DNA of 36,532 nucleotides from Pseudomonadota bacterium (lineage in GTDB: Bacteria; Myxococcota_A; Polyangia; Polyangiales; Polyangiaceae): positions 1 through 36,532 of the forward strand of contig JAEYVE010000196.1 in NCBI GenBank assembly GCA_023432025.1. The letters run 5' to 3'. A model generated the notes under the pieces. That model made no database searches and was not told the origin of the DNA. It saw nothing but the letters and a program-made list of their open reading frames with translations. The position numbers were made by a program, and so were the translations under genes. How positions within the stretch are numbered: the first letter of the stretch is position 1; each line of letters starts with the position of its first letter. Shown here one piece after another: positions 15,147 to 26,286 of this stretch.

Positions 15147-15223
15147 CCGGAAAGCATCGCGTCCGGAAAGCATCGCGTCCGGAAAGCATCGCGTTCAGAG
15201 AACGTCGCGTTCAGAGAACGTCG
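15144..15223. repeat. 16-bp tandem array, five units of two types
   Basis: Three perfect copies of CGTCCGGAAAGCATCG (15144-15159, 15160-15175, 15176-15191) are followed by two perfect copies of a related 16-mer, CGTTCAGAGAACGTCG (15192-15207, 15208-15223). A degenerate sixth unit (CGCCCAAGGAACGCTCG) ends at 15240, just before the csp stop region. The first unit overlaps the right arm of the hairpin at 15119-15146. There are no spacers, so it is not CRISPR. Confidence 0.85.
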
Positions 15224-15251
15224 CGCCCAAGGAACGCTCGAGGCGACGGCT

Positions 15252-15455
15252 TCACGCTCCGTCGAGCACTCGGACCAACACCGCGCGCGGGCCCTTGGGC
15301 CCGTCCTGCTGCTCGAAGCTCACGCGCTGGCCCTCACGGAGCTCCTCGAAGCGCGTTCCGTCGAGCGAGGACGAATGAAAAAATACGTCCTGCCCTCGCG
15401 AGGAAATGAAGCCAAAACCTTTGTCGGTCAGGCGCTTGATCGTTCCTTCTTCCAC
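15252..15455 (-). CDS. Cold-shock domain protein (CspA family)
   Basis: Single-domain OB-fold RNA/ssDNA-binding protein of about 67 residues. Both RNP motifs are present: KGFGFI (RNP1) and DVFFH (RNP2), with the characteristic opening EGTIKRL and the later RVSFEQQDGPKGPRA. It is expected to melt RNA structure in the cytoplasm. I prefer the GTG at 15455 over the GTG at 15485 because TTGGAG precedes it at the right spacing and the domain begins three residues later; the longer form adds MTAKDIWSEQ. No cold-box 5' leader was recognised in the 144 bp before the next gene. Confidence 0.85.
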   Translation of the reverse strand: MEEGTIKRLTDKGFGFISSRGQDVFFHSSSLDGTRFEELREGQRVSFEQQDGPKGPRAVLVRVLDGA

Positions 15456-15629
15456 TTGCTCACTCCAAATGTCTTTCGCTGTCACATGCGACTCGACACC
15501 TGTCGGGAAGCTAGAGAAGGCGCTGAGACGGAGACCTACATTAGTTCTCCGGGCGGCGAATGTCGAGGGGTTCTGGCGAAGGCATAGCGCGAGAAGCAGT
15601 CCACGTGTCCGCAGCTCGGTGCTTCTGTC

Positions 15630-16106
15630 TCACGCGGCCCAAGACAAGATGCCACCCCGCGCAGCGTGCTCGTCCGTCAGGCGCACGTACAAGTCGTGCG
15701 GCCGAACTTCACCCAGGACGCGCTGCTCGCATCCCGATTCGATTCGATACTCATCGGTGCGCAGAGACCGACGTCGAGCCCACGCGTACATCGTCCCAAA
15801 CGCGTCCCGAACGGCCGTCGCCGTTCCGGCAGAGGACTGATAGACGAACGTTCCGGCTGGAATATCGAGGACGGTAAGGCCCTCGGGGACATCTCCCCTA
15901 GCGATGGCCCCCACGAACTCCCCATGGAGCCCATCGTTTTCCCACAGAGTCACGTGGAGGCAATCGCCGTGCTTCTGCTCCGAGACGCTGGAAGTGTACG
16001 AAGCGAGGCGCCTCCAGGCTCGCTGGACCTCGAACGCGCGCTCGTTCCAACTTGCCTCGAAGTAGAGACCGATGAGACGACAACCTGGAATGACGACGAG
16101 TCGCAT
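15630..16106 (-). CDS. GyrI-like small-molecule-binding protein
   Basis: Protein of 158 residues with the layout of a stand-alone GyrI-like/AraC effector-binding domain: PGCRLIGLYFEASW near the start, then VLDIPAGTFVYQSSAGTATAVRDAFGTMYAWARR, the core strand-helix of this fold, then a strand-rich end (HDLYVRLTDE). Such proteins bind small amphipathic compounds or act as gyrase inhibitors or drug-binding proteins; assignment here is by pattern and moderate. There is no HTH, so it is not a regulator by itself. It follows mrpG on the same strand after 102 bp and could be read through from the Mrp operon, but a separate promoter is equally likely. Confidence 0.6.
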   Translation of the reverse strand: MRLVVIPGCRLIGLYFEASWNERAFEVQRAWRRLASYTSSVSEQKHGDCLHVTLWENDGLHGEFVGAIARGDVPEGLTVLDIPAGTFVYQSSAGTATAVRDAFGTMYAWARRRSLRTDEYRIESGCEQRVLGEVRPHDLYVRLTDEHAARGGILSWAA

Positions 16107-16208
16107 AATTTACCTGCCTTACGTCTCAGTATCGCCCACCCCGGCCCATCGACCAGCCGACATCGGTCATCTTCTGAACATATCCCTCCGTGTGGCCCGA
16201 CTCGCAGG

Positions 16209-16565
16209 TCACGGGCCTTTCGGTGGGGTGAGCGGGGGTGGTGTGTCGGGGACCTTCGCCGTACGGCGCCGGAACAGAGCCACACGCGCCAGAAGCACCG
16301 TAGTGACGGGAACCGTGATGGAGAGCAGAACGACGATGAGCCACGGATGCAGAACGAGCCGCGACTCCAGCGTCGAAAAGTACAGGATGCCGGCCAGGCT
16401 CACGCACCACGCCGCAAACGTGTACGCCAGAGCCGGAGGGTGCATCCGCAAGAAGAAGTCCGGAAGGCGCAGAAAGCCGACCGCAGAAATCACGACGAAG
16501 AGGCCGCTCAGGACCAAAAGCACCGAGACGACCGCCTCCACCCAAAAAGGAACCTCGGCGGTCAT
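16209..16565 (-). CDS. mrpG: Mrp Na+/H+ antiporter subunit G
   Basis: Small membrane subunit of 118 residues with three transmembrane helices. The core matches MrpG/MnhG: SGLFVVISAVGFLRLPDFFLRMHPPALAYTFA, with the conserved LRLPD..RMH segment. It is the last gene of a six-gene Mrp operon and overlaps mrpF by 4 nt (start ATG 16565). The C-terminal 25 residues are a Pro-rich cytoplasmic tail. It is needed for assembly of the complex rather than having its own ion path. Confidence 0.9.
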   Translation of the reverse strand: MTAEVPFWVEAVVSVLLVLSGLFVVISAVGFLRLPDFFLRMHPPALAYTFAAWCVSLAGILYFSTLESRLVLHPWLIVVLLSITVPVTTVLLARVALFRRRTAKVPDTPPPLTPPKGP

Positions 16566-16840
16566 TCGATGACCTCCCCGCGCAGAATGAACTTGGCCAT
16601 GGCCGCCGAGCTGACGAAGCCGAACAGCGCGATCAAGAGCGCGGCTTCGAAGTACATGTCGCTTTGGTGGCGGATCCCGAGCACCAACATGACGAGCATG
16701 GCGTGTAGGTAGAGAAGATCCAGCGCGAAAACGCGGTCTTGCGCGCGTGGTCCGGCAATCAGCCTCGACAGAACCAAGACCGACGCGACGGCGTAGCTAC
16801 TCAGCGCAAAAAGAATGGCTCCGGAGAGGAGTGAGCTCAT
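16562..16840 (-). CDS. mrpF: Mrp Na+/H+ antiporter subunit F
   Basis: Membrane protein of 92 residues with three helices and the MrpF/MnhF hallmark RLIAGPRAQDRVFALDLLY, whose acidic residue is conserved in the family. The ATG at 16840 is the family start; a much longer frame upstream is only the antisense or overlap of mrpE. It overlaps mrpE by 4 nt (16837-16840) and mrpG by 4 nt, indicating translational coupling and fixed subunit stoichiometry. Confidence 0.9.
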   Translation of the reverse strand: MSSLLSGAILFALSSYAVASVLVLSRLIAGPRAQDRVFALDLLYLHAMLVMLVLGIRHQSDMYFEAALLIALFGFVSSAAMAKFILRGEVIE

Positions 16841-17334
16841 TCGAAGATCTCCTTCAGGGGCTTTTCGTAGTCGTGCTTGAAGCGCTCGATGAACGTTGCT
16901 TCGTCTTCGACGTTCCAGACGTGCAGCAAGAGTGCGCCGCGATCGAGGGCGATTTCCGACCACACGGTGCCCGGGATGACCGTGGTCACCATGGAGAGCG
17001 CCGCAAGGCCCAGCGGGTCCCGAAGCTCGAGCGGCACGATCACGAACTTGGAGCGTGGGCGGCGCCAACGCCAGAACACGACGCCCCACGCGACCTGAAA
17101 GTTGGACAGGAGCACGTGGTAGCCGACGCGAAGAATGAAGCGCGTGACCACCAGGGGGTGACGCACGAGGACCTTCGTCGGCCGCAAGCCGAAGGTCATC
17201 AGCGGAACCACCAGCGCCAAAGTTAGGCCGAGCAGAGCTTGGCCCCAGCTCACCTCGCGCGCGAGCGTGAGCCACAGCGCAAACAGCGAAGCCGTCATCA
17301 GCGGCGCAGGCACGAGTTTACCGAGCCACTTCAC
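16837..17334 (-). CDS. mrpE: Mrp Na+/H+ antiporter subunit E
   Basis: Membrane subunit of 165 residues of the MrpE/MnhE family. It starts with hydrophobic segments (LMTASLFALWLTLARE and GLTLALVVPLMTF), then a soluble region with IVPLELRDPLGLAALSMVTTVIPGTVWSEI, the family's conserved block, and a C-terminal HDYEKPLKEIFE. The start is a GTG at 17334 that overlaps the mrpD stop as GTGA; the frame runs farther upstream but into mrpD without family similarity. In the resolved complexes MrpE sits between MrpA and MrpF and is essential for Na+ transport. Confidence 0.9.
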   Translation of the reverse strand: MKWLGKLVPAPLMTASLFALWLTLAREVSWGQALLGLTLALVVPLMTFGLRPTKVLVRHPLVVTRFILRVGYHVLLSNFQVAWGVVFWRWRRPRSKFVIVPLELRDPLGLAALSMVTTVIPGTVWSEIALDRGALLLHVWNVEDEATFIERFKHDYEKPLKEIFE

Positions 17335-18974
17335 GGAGCTGCCTCCGCTCCGACGTTCGGCCGGGTGGGCCCGGGCTTGGGCAGGGCCGTGGACACAGAC
17401 TCGATGTACGCGCGCGGCGCGTGCAGCTCCTCGGCCGCGGCGTTCGTGAAGCGCAAGACGGGCTCCGCCCAAACGGTGAGCGCGACGCACGACGAAAGAA
17501 GCGCCACGACGGACACCGCCTCGACGAACTTGAGGCGAGGCACGAGGCGACGGCTCGGGGACCAAAAGTGTCGAATGCCGGCCCTCGACAAGGAAACGAT
17601 GGAGACGAGCCCCGAGAGCAGCAAAAGGCCGAACAGCCACCAACCAAAGACGTGACTGCCCGCGCCACCACCGCTCCCCAAGATCGCGGTCAAGAGCGAA
17701 ACCTTCGCAATGAAACCCGACAGGGGGGGCAATCCAGCCACCAAGAGCGCAGCCACCATGAACGCGAGCCCCAAGAGCGCGAGGGAGACGGGGAACGCCC
17801 GACCGACGAGAGGCAGCTCCTCGTCATCGAGGTTCGTGTCCTCGCCAGCGTCGACGTCGATGTCGACGAGCGGCCTCCACTCTCCTACCCCGTGGCGCTC
17901 GACGAGCTCGACGAGCAAGAAGAGCGCGCTCGCCGCGAGCGTCGCGCTCAGCATGTAGAAGAGCGCTGCGGACGTCACCGACACGCTGCCCATGCCGATC
18001 GCAGCGAGGAGCGTTCCCGACGAAACCAAAATCGAGAAGCTCGCGATGCGTCCGAGGCGCAGCGACGCCATGAGGCCCAAGGCGCCGAACGCGATCGTGG
18101 CAAGGCCGCCTACCAGAAAGACCTGCCCGCCGAAGAAAGCAGATTCACCAGCGCCCGGTCCGAAGAACAGCGTCCACGTGCGTAGGAGCACGTAAACGCC
18201 CACCTTGGTCATGACGGCGAACAGCGCTGCCACGGGCGCGCTGGTCGCCGAGTACGCCGGAACGAGCCAAGCGCCGAGGGGCCACATGGCCGCCTTGATG
18301 AGGAACGCCACCGCGAGGCAGGACGCACCAGCGTGGAGCAGCCCGACGTCACTGGCCGGCACGTGCGCGAGCTTCTGGGCGATGTCCGCCATCGATAGCG
18401 TGCCCATGACGCCATAAACCATCGCGAGCCCGACGAGGAACAGCAACGAGGCCAGCAGGTTGACCGCAATGTAGTGCAGCCCCGAGCGCACTCGTCGCCA
18501 CCCGGAGCCGTGCAGCTGCAGGCCGTACGACGCGGCCAGCATCACCTCGAAGAAGACGAACAGATTGAACAGATCCCCGGTGAGAAAGGCTCCGCTGAGC
18601 CCCATCAACTGGATCTGGAAGAGCGGGTAAAAGTACACGCCCGCCCGGGCCCACCCCGCCTCGGCGTACAAAGCCGTGGCCAAGCTCACGATGCCGACCA
18701 GCACCAAAAGGAGCGCTGACAGTCGATCGGCCACGAGCACGATGCCGAAGGGAGCCTCCCAGTTGGCCGCCAAATACACCCCGACCAGCCCCGCTTCGTT
18801 GCCGTCGACCGAGCGGAGGAGTGTCACCGCGACGAGAAGTCCGGCGACACAGGAGCCGAGGTTGAGAAGAGAACGCGACAGCCTTCGCTTCTCGCCGAGC
18901 AAGACGAGGAGCGCCGCCGTGACGAGCGGCAGCACGATGGGCGCGACCACGAGGTGAGAAGAAAACGCGCTCAC
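17331..18974 (-). CDS. mrpD: Mrp Na+/H+ antiporter subunit D
   Basis: Polytopic membrane protein of 547 residues, homologous to complex-I antiporter-like subunits (NuoM/NuoN/NuoL). Proton-channel landmarks are LFVFFEVMLAASYG (TM5 Glu), AFLIKAAMWPLGAWLVPAYSATSAPVAALF and VMTKVGVYVLL (key Lys and the broken helix). About 14 helices are expected. ATG 18974 overlaps mrpC by 4 nt. It forms a proton half-channel in the Mrp complex. Residues about 375-390 are an unusually acidic loop (DIDVDAGEDTNLDDEE), which is odd for the family and could be cytoplasmic. Confidence 0.92.
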   Translation of the reverse strand: MSAFSSHLVVAPIVLPLVTAALLVLLGEKRRLSRSLLNLGSCVAGLLVAVTLLRSVDGNEAGLVGVYLAANWEAPFGIVLVADRLSALLLVLVGIVSLATALYAEAGWARAGVYFYPLFQIQLMGLSGAFLTGDLFNLFVFFEVMLAASYGLQLHGSGWRRVRSGLHYIAVNLLASLLFLVGLAMVYGVMGTLSMADIAQKLAHVPASDVGLLHAGASCLAVAFLIKAAMWPLGAWLVPAYSATSAPVAALFAVMTKVGVYVLLRTWTLFFGPGAGESAFFGGQVFLVGGLATIAFGALGLMASLRLGRIASFSILVSSGTLLAAIGMGSVSVTSAALFYMLSATLAASALFLLVELVERHGVGEWRPLVDIDVDAGEDTNLDDEELPLVGRAFPVSLALLGLAFMVAALLVAGLPPLSGFIAKVSLLTAILGSGGGAGSHVFGWWLFGLLLLSGLVSIVSLSRAGIRHFWSPSRRLVPRLKFVEAVSVVALLSSCVALTVWAEPVLRFTNAAAEELHAPRAYIESVSTALPKPGPTRPNVGAEAAP

Positions 18975-19315
18975 GCGTCCCCCTTCCTACCGTCGACGTG
19001 ATCGGTTCCGCTGAGCCCGCGTGACGCCAAGAGCACGACGAGAAAGAGCGCTGTCGTCGCGAAGCCAATGACGATCGCCGTGAGCACCAGCGCCTGCGGC
19101 ATGGGGTCCGTGTAGTGCTCGAGATCTGCAGGCACGCCTGGCGTCACGACTGGAGGCGCGTCGATGGCCAAGCTGCCCATGCTGAAAATGAACAGGTTGA
19201 CCGCGTAAGAAAGCAGCGTGAGGCCGATGATGACCTGAAAGGTACGAGGCCGTAGCACGAGCCAGACGCCGGCCCCTCCGAGCACGCCGATGACGAGGGC
19301 GAGGAGAGCTTCCAT
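18971..19315 (-). CDS. mrpC: Mrp Na+/H+ antiporter subunit C
   Basis: NuoK-like membrane subunit of 114 residues with three helices. Family marks are FQVIIGLTLLSYAVNLFIF and DPMPQALVLTAIVIGFATTAL, the latter being the well-conserved DP.PQALVLTAIVI block of MrpC/MnhC. ATG 19315 overlaps the mrpA stop by one nucleotide (TGATG) and the 3' end overlaps mrpD by 4 nt. A longer frame upstream is not conserved. Confidence 0.92.
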   Translation of the reverse strand: MEALLALVIGVLGGAGVWLVLRPRTFQVIIGLTLLSYAVNLFIFSMGSLAIDAPPVVTPGVPADLEHYTDPMPQALVLTAIVIGFATTALFLVVLLASRGLSGTDHVDGRKGDA

Positions 19316-22227
19316 CAGCTTGCCTTTGCCCTCTCGCTCGGCGGCGCCGAAGCGAGCGGCCGGCGGTGTGCGCGCACCGACTGATGCGCGAGCGCCGTGA
19401 GAATGAGGAGCGTCGCTCCGACCACCACGGCGAACACTCCGAGGTCGAAGAAGGTGGCGCTCGGCAAGTGCACCTGCCCCACGAGCGGCAGCTCGAGATG
19501 CGCGGTGTGAGTGGTCAAGAACGGGTACCCCACGACGAGCGAGCCGAGGCCCGTGAGCGCCACGAGCAAGAGCCCGACGGCTATCCACCGAGGTGGTCGT
19601 AGGCGCGCGTGCGCCTCCACCCAAACCGTTCCGGACGCGATGTATTGCATGATGAACGCGATGGCGACGATGAGGCCCGCCACGAAACCGCCGCCAGGCT
19701 CGTTGTGGCCGCGCAAGAAAAAGTGAACCGCGACGACGAGCGCAAGGGGCAACACGAGGCGCGAAATCACCGCCGGCACCATCATGTAGCCACGCGACGC
19801 GTCGTCCGCCGTGCGCGGCTTGACTAGATCCGTCACGACGTCCAGCGGCAAGACGCTCTGCTGACGCGGCTGCTCGATGCTCTCCGCAGACGGGCGGAAC
19901 CTGCGCAAGAGCGCGTAAACCGTGAACGCCACGGCCGCGAGCACGGTGATTTCTCCCATCGTGTCGAAAGCGCGAAAGTCGACGAGCACGACGTTCACGA
20001 CGTTGGCGCCGCCTCCCTCCGGCAGGGCGCGCTCCAGGAAGAACGGAGAAATGCTCTGCGGCGCGGGGCGGGTCAGCATGGCGTACGACAGCGCGGCGAG
20101 CCCGCCGCCTGCGGCCACGGCCAGGCACAGGTCACGCGCTCGTCGCGCCCGGTCGCGCAAGTGGGCGCGCTCGCGGATCTCCTCGATACGCATGGGCAGC
20201 CACCGCAGGCCCAAGAGCAAGAGCACCGTCGTGACGATTTCCACGACGACCTGCGTCAGAGCCAAGTCCGGCGCCGAAAACCAGGCGAAGGTGATGCACG
20301 TGACGAGCCCCGCACCGCCCACCAGCGTGATGGCCACGAGCCGGTGATACTTCGCCATCACGGCTGCTCCGACCGCGCACACCGTGCCGATGAACCAGAG
20401 AAGCACGAACGCGTAAGACGCGGGCAACCGCTCACGCTCTCCCCAAGCGAGCGGCGCGCCGCGAGCAGCGAGAATGGCAAAGGCGAGCGCCACCCCGATG
20501 ATCGCGAACATCTGCGGCTGTAGGCGGCGGGTACCGACCACCCGGAGGAGGGCCCTCGAAAGCTGCGTGAGTCCGACCAGCGCCCGCTCGAACGAGCGGC
20601 GGCCGTCGAACCGCCCCGTGAGCGGCGACTCCAAAAGCACCCCCCGCTCCTGCTGCTTGCGTAGCCACACGTAGCCGAAAATACCCCCGACCACCGCGAC
20701 CACGCTCATGACGAGAGGCAGGTTGACCCCGTGCCACAAAGCAAGGCTGTACGACGGCAAAGTGCCCCCCACGACGGGGCGCGCGGCGCTCGCCAACATG
20801 GGGCCAACGGACTGCGCGGGGGCGATGCCGACGACGAGGCAGCAGAGAACCAAGAGCGCGATCGGGGTCCGCATCCAACGCGGCGCCTCTTCGGGCTCAC
20901 GCGGAAGGTCCGTCGACGGGGGGCCGAAGAAAATGTCGTACCCGAAGCGCAGGGAGTACACGACCGCAAACACCGCAGCGATCGTCGCGAACGCGGGCAG
21001 CACAACCTCGACCCACGGGTGGGACGTCAGAAAGACCGTCTCCGCAAAGAACATTTCCTTGGAAAGGAAGCCGTTCAAGAGCGGCACGCCCGCCATGGCC
21101 CCAGTCGCGACGAGCGCCAACGTGCCGGTGCGTGGCATGAAGCGCATGAGCCCGTTCAAGCGACGAATGTCGCGTGTCCCCGTCTCGTGATCGACGATGC
21201 CCGCCGCCATGAACAAGGACGCCTTGAAGGTGGCGTGGTTCATGACGTGGAACACACCAGCGACCGCCGCGAGCGAGCTGTTCAGGCCAAAGAGGAGCGT
21301 GATGAGGCCCAGGTGACTGATGGTCGAGTAGGCGAGAACCCCTTTGAGGTCGTTCTCGAACATCGCGACATATGCGCCCAGCACGAGCGTGGTCAGCCCT
21401 GCACCGCTCACGAGCCAGAACCAGAGCTCCGTCCCGGCGAGCGTGGGCCAGAGCCGCGCCAGCAAGAAAACGCCCGCCTTCACCATGGTGGCCGAATGCA
21501 AATAGGCCGAAACCGGCGTCGGAGCCGCCATCGCCCGCGGCAACCAGAAATGGAACGGAAACTGAGCGCTCTTGGTGAAGGCACCGAGCAGAATCAAAAC
21601 CAGCACCAGCGGGTACAAGGGATGGGCTCGGACGAGGTCCCCCGAAGCGAGCACGACGTCCAGGTCGTAGCTGCCCACGATCTGCCCCAGGACCACGACG
21701 CCACCGAGCAGCGAAAGGCCTCCTGCGCCCGTCACCGTGAGCGCCATGCGCGCGCCGCGCTGAGCGTCCACGCGGTGATACCAGTACCCGATGAGCAAGA
21801 ACGAAATCAGGCTCGTGAGCTCCCAGAAGACGACGAGCTGGATGAGGTTTCCCGACAGGACGACGCCGAGCATCGCCCCCATGAACGCCAGAAAATACGA
21901 ATAGAACCGCGCCACCGCGTCTTCGGGAGACATGTAGTAGCGCGCGTACAGTGAAACCAACGCGCCGATCACCGTGACGAGCACGGCGAACATCCACGAG
22001 AACCCGTCGAGGCGCAGAGTGAGATCGAGCCCGAGCGAAGGCACCCACGAGATCGTCTCGCGCAAGACCCCGCCGTCGCGTACCCGGGGGAATAGAAGGA
22101 CGATCCACGTCGCCGTTGCCAGGGACACACAGCCCGCCACGCTCGCGAGCACCGTGCGAGCGCGCGTCGGCAAGAGGGCGGTCACGAGGCTGCCCAGCAG
22201 GGGCAGAATGAGCAGGACGACGGACAT
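19315..22227 (-). CDS. mrpA: Fused Mrp antiporter subunits A and B (MrpAB)
   Basis: Large membrane protein of 970 residues. Residues 1 to about 500 form the NuoL-like antiporter domain with LVVFWELTSLISFLLIGYW (TM5 Glu) and TKSAQFPFHFWLPRAMAAPTP, followed by the MrpA-specific C-terminal helices (SAPDLALTQVVVEIVTTVL near 655). From about residue 803 (SRGYMMVPAVISRLVLP) a complete MrpB/MnhB domain follows, including HNEPGGGFVAGLIVAIAFIMQY. The A-B fusion is the mark of group-2 Mrp systems, as in Pseudomonas PhaAB, and explains why there is no separate mrpB. It is the first gene of the mrpA-C-D-E-F-G operon. The complex exports Na+ (or K+/Li+) in exchange for H+ and supports alkali and salt tolerance. 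A P-type ATPase gene lies 152 bp upstream on the same strand. Confidence 0.93.
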   Translation of the reverse strand: MSVVLLILPLLGSLVTALLPTRARTVLASVAGCVSLATATWIVLLFPRVRDGGVLRETISWVPSLGLDLTLRLDGFSWMFAVLVTVIGALVSLYARYYMSPEDAVARFYSYFLAFMGAMLGVVLSGNLIQLVVFWELTSLISFLLIGYWYHRVDAQRGARMALTVTGAGGLSLLGGVVVLGQIVGSYDLDVVLASGDLVRAHPLYPLVLVLILLGAFTKSAQFPFHFWLPRAMAAPTPVSAYLHSATMVKAGVFLLARLWPTLAGTELWFWLVSGAGLTTLVLGAYVAMFENDLKGVLAYSTISHLGLITLLFGLNSSLAAVAGVFHVMNHATFKASLFMAAGIVDHETGTRDIRRLNGLMRFMPRTGTLALVATGAMAGVPLLNGFLSKEMFFAETVFLTSHPWVEVVLPAFATIAAVFAVVYSLRFGYDIFFGPPSTDLPREPEEAPRWMRTPIALLVLCCLVVGIAPAQSVGPMLASAARPVVGGTLPSYSLALWHGVNLPLVMSVVAVVGGIFGYVWLRKQQERGVLLESPLTGRFDGRRSFERALVGLTQLSRALLRVVGTRRLQPQMFAIIGVALAFAILAARGAPLAWGERERLPASYAFVLLWFIGTVCAVGAAVMAKYHRLVAITLVGGAGLVTCITFAWFSAPDLALTQVVVEIVTTVLLLLGLRWLPMRIEEIRERAHLRDRARRARDLCLAVAAGGGLAALSYAMLTRPAPQSISPFFLERALPEGGGANVVNVVLVDFRAFDTMGEITVLAAVAFTVYALLRRFRPSAESIEQPRQQSVLPLDVVTDLVKPRTADDASRGYMMVPAVISRLVLPLALVVAVHFFLRGHNEPGGGFVAGLIVAIAFIMQYIASGTVWVEAHARLRPPRWIAVGLLLVALTGLGSLVVGYPFLTTHTAHLELPLVGQVHLPSATFFDLGVFAVVVGATLLILTALAHQSVRAHRRPLASAPPSERAKAS

Positions 22228-22379
22228 GGCGTGCCTACTCTACATTTCTTCGCCCCAGTTCCAGCACGAAGTTGAATTATTCGAGGGATTTAGCTCGATC
22301 CGTCGGCGCGCCGCGGTCGCTCCAAAAACGCCTCGTGAATGGCTCCGAACAGGCCCGCCGCGGGCGACGGGAAGCGCCT

Positions 22380-25103
<2,724 letters not shown>

Positions 25104-25295
25104 GTTCGGGGATCGTTATGTCACGGCGTCGCCCGCGTGCAGAGGCGGCCCCTTTCTTGGACCCGAGCGGGGCCAAACCAAGAGAAAATGCGTCCTTTCT
25201 CGCCGAGTCGCGTGTACCGTCCGCGAACCCGCACGATTTCCAGCTTGACCGCGGATCCAAACTGCCAAAACTAAAGAAAACGGCGTGACGACACG

Positions 25296-26234
25296 ATGAG
25301 CGCAACCCCAAAAAAGCAAACATCGTCCAAAGCGCCACCCGAAGGGACGCCGAACCGTTTCGAGTCGCTACTCGTCCCGCTCGATCTCACGGCCATTTCG
25401 GACCGCGTGGTGGGGCGCGTGAGCCTCTTGCCGTTGGCGGATCACGCCCGCATCACGCTGCTCCACGTCGTTCCCAGCGCGCTGCCCGGCAGGGCTCGGA
25501 CCCAGGCCGAACGAGACGCCAAAAAGAAGCTTTCGCACGAGGCGCTCCTCCTCGCCAAGGCGCTTCCGAAAACCGTACAGATTCGAACGCTGACGAAGGT
25601 CGGCTCCGGCGCGGCCACCATCGCGGAGTGCGGCGAGACGGAACGCGCAGAGCTGGTGGTGATGGGCCGAGGCGACGGGCGCGCGCTCCGAGACGTGTTC
25701 TTGGGCTCGACCGCCGAGCGTCTGATCCGGCGCTGCCAGGTCCCCGTGCTCGTGGTGCGCCTCCCAGCCCGCGCGAGCTATGCACGCCCGGCCATCGCCA
25801 TGGATCTGGACGAAACGGCGGAGGTCGCACTGGACGCGCTCCATCGCGTGACGACGCCCCCTCGCCCCAACGTCTCCGTCATTCACGCGTTCGATACCCC
25901 GTACGGCAGGGTGTACCCCAGCCTATCGCACGAAGACGCAGAGGAGTGGGTCCACGAGCTCGAGCGCAAGGTGACCGCACGGCTCGTCACGTTGTTCAGC
26001 GAGTCACTCGCTCGAGCGGGCATCCCCCCCGAAAACGCGCCGCGCTTTCGGCCTCACGTTCGCTGTGGCTCCGCACGGCTCATCGTCGAAAGAGCCGTAA
26101 AAAAGGCGGACAATGACCTACTCGTGCTCGGCACCCACGCCTACTCCGGGGTCGCGCATTTGTTCTTGGGTACGGTCGCCGGAGACGTCCTGCGCGAAGT
26201 GTCGTGTGACGTTTTGATCGCGCCGACCCCCTGA
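25296..26234 (+). CDS. Universal stress protein with two Usp domains
   Basis: Cytoplasmic protein of 312 residues. Two Usp domains occur in tandem: domain 1 about 20-155 (SLLVPLDLTAISDRVV, ending VVMGRGDG then VFLGSTAERLIRRCQVPVLVV) and domain 2 about 160-310 (ending LVLGTHAYSG then LFLGTVAGDVL and DVLIAP). The G-x2-G-x9-G-S/T ATP-loop signature is clear in the first (GRGDG...GST) and less exact in the second (GTHAYSG...GTVAGD), so the halves may differ in ATP binding. It is divergent from the P-type ATPase gene, 192 bp away, a pairing that suggests a shared stress response. ATG 25296 has only a weak Shine-Dalgarno. Confidence 0.88.
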   Translation: MSATPKKQTSSKAPPEGTPNRFESLLVPLDLTAISDRVVGRVSLLPLADHARITLLHVVPSALPGRARTQAERDAKKKLSHEALLLAKALPKTVQIRTLTKVGSGAATIAECGETERAELVVMGRGDGRALRDVFLGSTAERLIRRCQVPVLVVRLPARASYARPAIAMDLDETAEVALDALHRVTTPPRPNVSVIHAFDTPYGRVYPSLSHEDAEEWVHELERKVTARLVTLFSESLARAGIPPENAPRFRPHVRCGSARLIVERAVKKADNDLLVLGTHAYSGVAHLFLGTVAGDVLREVSCDVLIAPTP

Positions 26235-26275
26235 TCGCGCCGGCCGCCCGCTCACCAGCGGCGGACGGCGCGATC
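26233..26275. terminator. Bidirectional terminator hairpin between convergent genes
   Basis: Perfect 10-bp inverted repeat GATCGCGCCG (26233-26242) and CGGCGCGATC (26266-26275), with further pairing inside (CCGCCCGCT against AGCGGCGG) around a short loop. The left arm includes the last two bases of the usp stop codon; the right arm ends 11 bp before the stop of the leftward dihaem gene. There is no T-run, so it may act as a Rho-assisted or bidirectional block between the convergent genes. Confidence 0.55.
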
Positions 26276-26286
26276 TCGGGACTTTC

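Noticed and set aside
13957..15189. 410-codon minus-strand frame
   Set aside because: It lies antisense to the DUF488, DUF6151 and YdeI frames, which have clear family motifs, and its own translation is Arg/Ala-rich without any motif.
15144..15223. Possible CRISPR array
   Set aside because: Units are directly adjacent with no spacers, are only 16 bp long and no cas gene is near.
25240..25275. TTGACC-type promoter upstream of the Usp gene
   Set aside because: A -35-like TTGACC is seen but the sequence 17 bp downstream (AAACTA) is a poor -10 box.
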